From Halichondria panicea (taxonomy: Eukaryota > Porifera > Demospongiae > Suberitida > Halichondriidae), in assembly GCF_963675165.1 (NCBI RefSeq), contig NC_087383.1, positions 4,680,979 through 4,744,978 on the forward strand: a DNA stretch of 64,000 nucleotides. Reading direction: 5' to 3'. The notes under the pieces are model-generated. The model made no database searches and was not told the DNA's origin. It worked only from the letters and a program-made list of their open reading frames with translations. Numbering within the stretch: the stretch's first letter is position 1; each line of letters opens with the position of its first letter. Below, one piece after another: positions 56,613 to 64,000 of this stretch. Position numbers and translations under genes: made by a program.

Positions 56613-59601
56613 GTATATATAAATATGAGATTATAGAACGTCTCACATTTATGTTTTTATTATTCAGAGAGTCACAGTGTATCAATCAGCTAATGTGAAT
56701 CTACGCTGTGTGATTCTTCAAAGTGTTCCAACATCATCTTTCATGTTCTTCAGAGATGGAGTTGCATTGGACGGCTCAGAGATAGGTTCTACCATTACCA
56801 TGGTGAGTAGCCCTGTGTAACAGTATTTATTATCCTTTTTTACAATCGTGTGGTAAATTATATATCGCCCCGCACCTAACCATTAATTTGAGGGGTTACA
56901 TTTGAGGGGTTACATTACGGAAACATTGATTTGGGCGTGCATAGAGTGCCACCCTGTAAGGATTTATGTTTCGCATGCTCATCAAAAATTCAATACACGT
57001 ATAATAATATTTACAGGTGTCAGAGAATGAACAAATCCTGACTGTCAACACCTTCAATGTCAGTGCTGCCGGTAGATATGAATGTCGCGTGAGTAATGGT
57101 CCTGGACGAGACAATCTGTTCGCAGATATTTTCATCAGACCTCCAGGTATATACAGTTTCTATCTAACATGGCTACAAACAGACCAAGATAAATGTGTAT
57201 AGTCACTCCTTGAGTGTAGTGTAAGTGCTTGGTCCTTAAAGTTTAATGTACGGAGCAAGCCATAATTAAGTTTGCTGACCACAAAGCAACCTGCCCCATT
57301 GAATTGAGTTGAACAAATGGATATTTTCTTTCAGTTGCACCGATGATTCAAAATAACTTCTTTCCCTCAATTCCGGAGCTTCCTGGACTGACAGTCACTG
57401 CTCGGGATATACAACCACAAAATCCAGTAATGATCATCATTCGGGACAGAACACCTGGACAAACTCTAGAGCCTAATCCACTGCTTCTCACAAACACCGT
57501 CAACATTGCTTGCAAAGATGATGTGGGTCTTCCAAGACCTACAATCGTATGGACTGCAACGGACTCTAATGGAGCTGAGGTTCCGATCAACATGTCTAAC
57601 ATATTTGTGCCACGTGCGGGACGCAGTATCTACACAATCAACACTGACAACACTGACCCTGACAACACTCTGTCCATCACCTACGAGTGCACAGCAAGTA
57701 ATGAGGCTGGTGAGGCTACTGGACTGGTGACCATTACACCAAGATGTGAGTAACGGACTAAGTGAAGTTGTGTATGACTGTGGACTTATGAGCATTTTAG
57801 GCTTCTCCATTTCTAAATACAAAATTTAGAGGCACTCTAGATTGCTGGCTGGCTTTTTAAATGGTCAGTTTCCTGAATTTCGTGTAAAGCAATGATTATA
57901 TGCACTCATGCAGCATACGTTTGTGAGGGTAATGTCTTTGGACCCTGCTCTGTTACTTGCGGCTTTGGTAAGTTAGTCTTATTCCCTCATCTGTAACTAC
58001 TCCCACTCTGTACATTGATTGTTGATGGTGGCGTATGCCTGGCCATAGCGTATCCTGTGCTGTAAGAAACTTCCATTGATATGTAATTGTACCTGGGCAA
58101 TGTTCTGCTCTATACAGGTATTCAGAGTTCTGCTCCAATTAACTGTCAAGTCAGGACCAATGAAAATATTGCGTCCATTGATGCTGCTGATTTACCTCAG
58201 GGACTATACCCAACGCAATTACAGATTTGTCAAAGCAGTGTCATGCCTTTCTGGTGAATAACTCAATCTGTTTGCATACAACGCATGCATGCATGCTTAA
58301 ATATACACATTTTGGCTTTTTAGAAATCTGTATTGGTATCACATTGACATTTTGTTTACTTGCATGGCATGCATTTTGAGTTTGGTGTTAATGCTGCCAT
58401 GTGTGCTCTGTTTCTATAGCCCAGCGATAACCTATGAATTTAACACTACCGCCTTCGGAGCTTGTTCACGTACCTGTGGTGGTGGAGTGCAATATAACCT
58501 GTTTTCGTTTGATTGGTGGAGTGAGAGATATGGCCGTGGATGATATAGATTGTATCGTCTTTGGACTGAAACGGCCTGCTGCTGCACAAAAGTGCTTTCC
58601 TCAGAAGTGTCCAAGATGGATGATTCTCAGCGCCTACTCTCCAGTAAGATATTTAGCTCTAATATAACTGCGTAGCTATAATTATGCTTACAAACCATGC
58701 TTGCCCGAATAAAAGCAAGACCCTATCAGTATCAAATCAAGCTTTGTTGGCTTCATGGATAATAATAGCAGTTCATGCAATTAAGTTGTGCTCTGCATGG
58801 AAATATTCTTTATTTTCCTCACTCGCACTGCATTACAGAATAATTGTTGTCACTTTGTAGTAAGTTACCCTACAATACAACCAGGTTAATTCAGCCCCAA
58901 CACATATAATTATGTGTATAGGCCACCTCCTAATACATACAGCGTCTTCCCAAGGATGGCGTTAAATAGACAAGTTTCACTGTATAAGTACAACAGCTGC
59001 TTACCGACTACACACACCACACATACACACAGTGCTCTAGTACCTGTGCTGGTGGAGTTCGCTCAAGAAATGTATTCTGTGTGCAATTCATTGCCCAAAT
59101 TAATGAAACGACGGGAGAGTTTGTCTGTGATGCTGACGGAAATCCGATTGGAGAGAGTATAGTACTGTCAGATGCAAGCTGCTTTGCTGGTAATATGCCG
59201 AGAAGAGTAGACGCCTGCAACACTCAGATACCCTGCCCTCGTAGATGGTCCCCTGGGACATTTGCACCTGTAAGTCTGTTATCTTATCTACTTCGTTTTT
59301 TGTTACACCATAATTATTCATGTAGTAACTATAGGGACTAAGTTCATGTAATTCATTATTATGTATAGTTTGAAAAGCGTACTGATATTATAATTATGTT
59401 GATCGATTTTCTTCCATCCTGCAGTGTGATGCTAACTTCTGCCAAGAAAGGAGTCTTACGTGTACCGGATTTGATCCCAGTGATCCAGAGGAACAATGGT
59501 TGCTTGACGTTTCCGAGTGCGCGGATCTCCCTCTACTACACACAGTCCGCAGCTGTGGAGGGGGGACTTGTGATGCTGGAATATGGATGACAGAGAATTT
59601 G

Positions 59602-61263
59602 GTACGGTATTGATAGTGGTACGCAAACAAAATGTGGTATGCCTTTTTATTCTGCTAGTTGTGTAGTTTGTTCTGCAAGTTAATCAATGGGTTGTGTCTC
59701 AATAAACCACTTCATTCAAACTACAGTAGATTCTCGTTAATCCGGTCACCCTTGAACAGTGCAGCTTGGCCGGAATAGCGAGTTGGCTGTATTTCAGGAA
59801 ATAGCCACGGCTTAAAAACGACCTTACCTCGAATCTAATGACTAATTTTGCGGTTCTTGTCTCGGGGATCATTTTGCTCTCTATTTAATCTGCCAAACCA
59901 CACCCAAATCGTTATATCCAGCCGCAAAAATTACCTAGTTTAGGGCAGCCAGCACTGGCGAGTATATTGAATAGCAAGTGGCCGTACTTCAGGGTGAGTT
60001 TTATGCAATAAACATCTAGCTAGCAATCCGTGCCAAACCAAATGGCCGGTATATCGAGGTGACCGTATTTCAGAGAGCCGGAATAGCGAGAGTCTGCTGT
60101 ACGTCTGTTTTAAGTGCATGCATGTACATTATTATTATGCCTCGGTGTGCATGCGCAAGCGAGGTATGGTAGTGTGTGTGTCTATGTAGACTCCTACAGC
60201 TGCTCAATTAATGTAAGTGCAAGTATTAAAGTTTCTATAGGCTCCTAGACATGCTTTCTTGGATTTGCAAAATAATGCTTCAATCGTTCTCGAGTTATGC
60301 TTATAATTATAGCTTTGCTTTATAATACTTGGAATGTTATTGCAGAAGAGTTCTATAGCAAAACTTGTCCATGGAGTGTTGCTACTCCAAAGTTCTACTG
60401 ATGCAACAGCCATTAATTTTAGACTTTGTACTTATTGCCATTTGGGATCCTTTTAGCATCAATCATGGTCGATCATTTCCCACTCTTCTTTGAGATTACA
60501 GATTTAATAGCCTGCATACAACAAAATGTATGCGAATAGCTATAAAAAGACATTCTGCGAATAATATTTCTGTGAATTAAACTTTGAACTGTTAAATTAG
60601 GCATGGTTAATAAGCATTTGCGGATAATATATCTTCGTTCATTCACAGAATTTTTAGGCCGCAGAATTTTCTAGCTATACGGTATGGTTTGTATTAGCAA
60701 TAGCAAGTAGCTTTTTAATTAGCTTTGACACACATCTATGATCCACTGATGCACCCGTGGTGCTTTCAATTATTATTAACCACCAATATAAATGTATAGC
60801 TACAGTTATAATGAAAACGCCCTATATAATGCCTACTAGCTTCTTAAGCAGCTCTTTTTGACTCTTGTATAGCTAACAAAAAGCTAGCGCTTTAGTGCAA
60901 GGCTAACTCATAACTTGAATATAGAAAGTTTGTGCAAACAAATGATGCTATAAAAAATTCTAAAGAGACTGCAACAGCCTTCAATGTGAGTCAAACTAGC
61001 CATAACTCGAGAAAGAAGCTTTAGTTAGCTAATCCATGAATCAAAATCCAAGAAAACGTGGTTAGAAGCCTATAGAAGCTGTTAGTTTTCGTCGCATTGT
61101 AGCAGTTGAGCAATTACAGCTGGAACAGACACACACACACACACAGTCAGCTTTACTGTATCCCTCGTGCGGCTATGCCTCGAGGCATAATTATTATTCG
61201 ACCTTTAGGTACGTAGTCAGTCAAACAAATCGTTGGGACTATTTCCATCTAATTTTCATGCAG
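59602..61263 (+). other. Copy 4 intron 11 (1.7 kb)
   Basis: Contents: pogo-type MITE (59722-60101), family A element (60138-60768) and family B element (60811-61188), collinear with copy 1. It shares with copy 1 a short deletion in the MITE (CTCGGGGATCATTTTG), which copies 2 and 3 lack. The polypyrimidine tract before exon 12 is shortened by about 11 bases. No exon was seen. Confidence 0.7.
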
Positions 61264-62210
61264 GGTACTTGCACAGTGACCTGTGGGATCGGCAATCAAG
61301 AAAGGAATGTTTTCTGTGTGTCGCGTGCTGATGGGTCCCGAATCAATGAGGGATTCTGTAACATTAATGAACGACCACCGGTTTTCGAAACATGTATACT
61401 TTTTAATTGCCCAGGTAATTATAGCCTACATAATAGTAATACTGTATTTCCTGTCATCAAATCCACATTTCCAGCTGTACACTCGCACATATACATGCAG
61501 GACGTTGTGATTTCGAGCCCCCTGACTGTCGAGTATTTAGACTACTGAGGCGCTGTAAGGACCTGGCCGTCGGCATGCCCTGCTGTAAAAGCTGCCCCCT
61601 GCAATTTGTTGACAATACTCCTACTCTGATTACTAGAGACAACCTTGTTCTGTCGTTGGATCAGAATAGGTACAATGTGGCTGCGGGAACAGATTTAAGG
61701 ATCTGCTGTGTGGCCTCGTCCAGTACTCCAAATGCCTTCCTGCCTTTCCTCTTCAATTGCAACTTCTGTGAGTTGTGAATGACAACGTATACATTCATGC
61801 ACTCCTGATACACTGCATACACATGTTACAAACTTCAGCAGTATATTATGTACCCCATGCATATGCATGCGCATAGATTCATGCAGGCACCATAGTTTAG
61901 TTGGGTGTGACCTGGGCTTCTAGAGCTTATGTGCATAACATGCTCAACTAGTTGTTAACTCCAAACGACTATTTACCGTGGTACATCTGCATGATTTTAA
62001 ATGTGTATCTTGATAACTTGATCCTACATCCGTCCATTACGTGCAGTTGCCGAAGAGATTGAAAGGGAGGTTATGGTAGGAAAAGTATTAGACAACACTG
62101 CGTGTGTTACCTTCCCTACTTCTGGACTTGCGAGTGGCAGTGGATTCCTTTTGTCACTAGAGGATGATCAGGGGATGGTGCGCGACATTGCTAATGTCAC
62201 CATTGTTTAG

Positions 62211-64000
62211 GTGAGTTTACACACAACTCTGTGTAAAAATCAAACTACTCTATTACTACTAGCTTACTATTAGTCGTGTTGCGACATCAAGTTAATGCTC
62301 CACTAGTAGGTGTCAAAATCACTTGCAATGCTTCTATTGACTCATTACCGAGTTGGGTTGTTTTTTTAACACACTGTTTTATTCCCATGCACACGATATC
62401 TTCTACAGTGATTTCTCAGCATAGGAAGATTTGACTTCCACTTTCAGTGTATGTATGCTTATAATTTTTGTCAAGTTCAATGCCAGTTTTTTTTTGTATA
62501 TAGCTCTTGCTTTGGGCGTCATATACTCCTTTTAGACTTTGCGTATAACCGTACATATTTTTGTGTAAAGAATGTGATTAACTTAATTCTGTGTTGCACA
62601 AGCTGTAGGTAATAGAATGAATATCGCATTTTACCTCAATTTCACATAATGCTATCTTGCAGACCATTCAGACAATGGTATGTACACTATTATAGTGCTT
62701 GACAGTATCAATATTAATACAGACTTGTAGACATTGCACTGACTCTCTACTATAATTATATGCAAGATGAAAGCACCGCGGGTGCATGCTGATGCCTTGG
62801 ATGTGTCAAAGCTACCTTGTTGCTAGCCCTTTTTCATCTGACTCCAAACTTTCCATTCAACCTTAAAACTCATACTTAGCCGAGATATTATTATGCTACA
62901 AATCTGCCAAAATTACTACCCTAAAAACAGAGAAAAATCTGAAAACGCTAAAATTACTACCCGTCTATAATAATAACATTAAGGTACATAAACATAAAGC
63001 TACTACAGTATAGCTGTTGCTAATACCAAGACTAGAATTATAGGAAGAAGAAGAGTACAGTAGGCGTTCTGTCCAACCTACATCACAACCACAGGCTGTT
63101 GTATACCTATAACTTAAGGTAACATATTTTTTCGGGTATTGATTTCTGCAAATGAGAGTAAAATCGCAAAAATGTGTACTCGCAGATAATTAGAAAATGG
63201 TAATTAAAACCACTCGCGAGTAATTAGAAACGCTATTAATTTCACAACTTGAGTAGAATTTATATAGCAGAATTTACTGCTTGGAGATGAGCGGTATTTG
63301 CGGTAGAGGGCTGGGACTTGAATACAAACAAAATAAGCTATCGCAGACAAATCTAGAGGAGTATGCAACTCCCACGCACATTCCATTCTACATCTAGGAT
63401 TGAATACATCACTAACATAGCCTCCTTTGCAGGCCCTCCTTTTTCTGTTCTTTGTCACAAGAATTGGAGGGAAAGAAGGAAGCGACAAACAAAAAGGAGA
63501 GCTTGCCTTGCTAAGTCGCGTGATCCCCCACTGACGTACTGTAGTCAATTTTAATGAGCGCGTGGGCGAGAGTAAACCGCAATAACTCTCCTCCCACAAA
63601 GTACTTGGAGTGCATTTACCAGAAACATTATTTTTGAACAGCAGAGTCAGCCTTCGTCCTTTTAGTCAGTAGCTGTAATAATATATACCGTTCATCTAGG
63701 ATTTTAAGTTTGGGAGGGAAGCTTGAAAAAGAGCCACGCGCACTCAAACCTATATACCTTGTTGAAAACCAGAAAAAGACTTCCGACAGAAGCTTGAGAG
63801 CCTGGGCCTGTTCTGTATGGCTACATTTTAGTACTTGAGTCTGAGAGCATACACAGAGCTAAATTTACGGATTAACCGCAAAATGTGTCTGCTTTTTCCC
63901 AGTCCCTTAACCACGCGTAGATACAATCAATACTAGGCCGTCAAGAAAAATCGGCATGGGAACGAGGCTACAGTTGGTTAGGCCCACTTACAATAAAAGG
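62211..64000. other. Downstream flank of copy 4, matching the flank of copy 1
   Basis: After the 3' region shared by all copies, the sequence from 63117 on is the 1.3-kb AGGTA-ended element found downstream of copy 1 at 20371, cut off by the window end. Copies 2 and 3 lack this element. No coding sequence was seen. The open frames here, including a minus-strand one at 63204-63599, correspond to those in the copy 1 flank. Confidence 0.7.

Larger units (their letters stand above)
51444..62210 (+). pseudogene. Copy 4: disrupted copy of the Ig/TSP1/PLAC gene
   Basis: Exons: 51444-51479, 51662-51706, 53975-56612, 56668-56802, 57017-57146, 57335-57745, 57914-57967, 58118-58253, 58420-58643, 59033-59269, 59425-59601, 61264-61414, 61501-61767, 62047-62210. 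All splice sites are kept, but there are three lesions against copies 1-3. An 8-bp deletion at 54401/54402 in exon 3 shifts the frame and gives a stop at 54422-54424, a predicted product of about 176 residues. A CGA to TGA change lies at 54519-54521. A second 8-bp deletion lies at 58492/58493 in exon 9, inside the second TSP1 repeat. The two deletions together do not restore frame. The rest is barely decayed, so inactivation is recent, or the lesions are assembly or allelic artefacts. Confidence 0.85.

Overview
The window looks like a 64-kb piece of an animal nuclear genome. It has AT-rich non-coding DNA, short exons with canonical GT-AG introns, animal extracellular domains (Ig, thrombospondin type 1, PLAC) and many small non-autonomous DNA transposons. 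A demosponge such as Amphimedon queenslandica is my best guess, from the domain mix and the overall look of the introns and repeats. That is inference; nothing was searched.

Layout. Positions 39-6255 on the minus strand carry the 5' five exons of a spermidine/spermine N1-acetyltransferase-like gene. It leaves the window on the left and has a 5.6-kb repeat-filled intron. About 0.9 kb away, in the opposite direction, begins a tandem array of four near-identical 14-exon genes on the plus strand: copy 1 (7118-18627), copy 2 (22240-36253), copy 3 (38639-49812) and copy 4 (51444-62210). I rebuilt every exon by matching splice sites and phase across the four copies. Copies 1-3 are open from end to end, at 1618, 1621 and 1609 residues. 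Copy 4 has two 8-bp deletions and a nonsense codon and is a pseudogene as assembled.

The encoded protein has a signal peptide, then about 890 residues from one 2.7-kb exon. That part is rich in T, S, N and G, nearly free of Cys, Lys and Trp, and contains seven diverged beta-strand-like modules built around a GPG motif. Two Ig domains, five thrombospondin type 1 repeats, a PLAC-like cysteine cluster and a last Ig-like domain follow. The C-terminal half resembles papilin/ADAMTS-like matrix proteins. I do not recognise the N-terminal modules and regard them as possibly undescribed.

The copies are mosaics. Copies 3 and 4 are alike at the 5' end, copies 1 and 4 at the 3' end, and copies 2 and 3 share other tracts. 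Copies 3 and 4 each have a block in the large exon that is much more diverged than its surroundings. The downstream flank of copy 4 matches that of copy 1, so the array probably continues to the right. Introns 2 and 11 and the intergenic spacers hold mobile elements, some with paralogous empty sites that show the target duplication exactly. No RNA genes, CRISPR arrays or bacterial features were seen.
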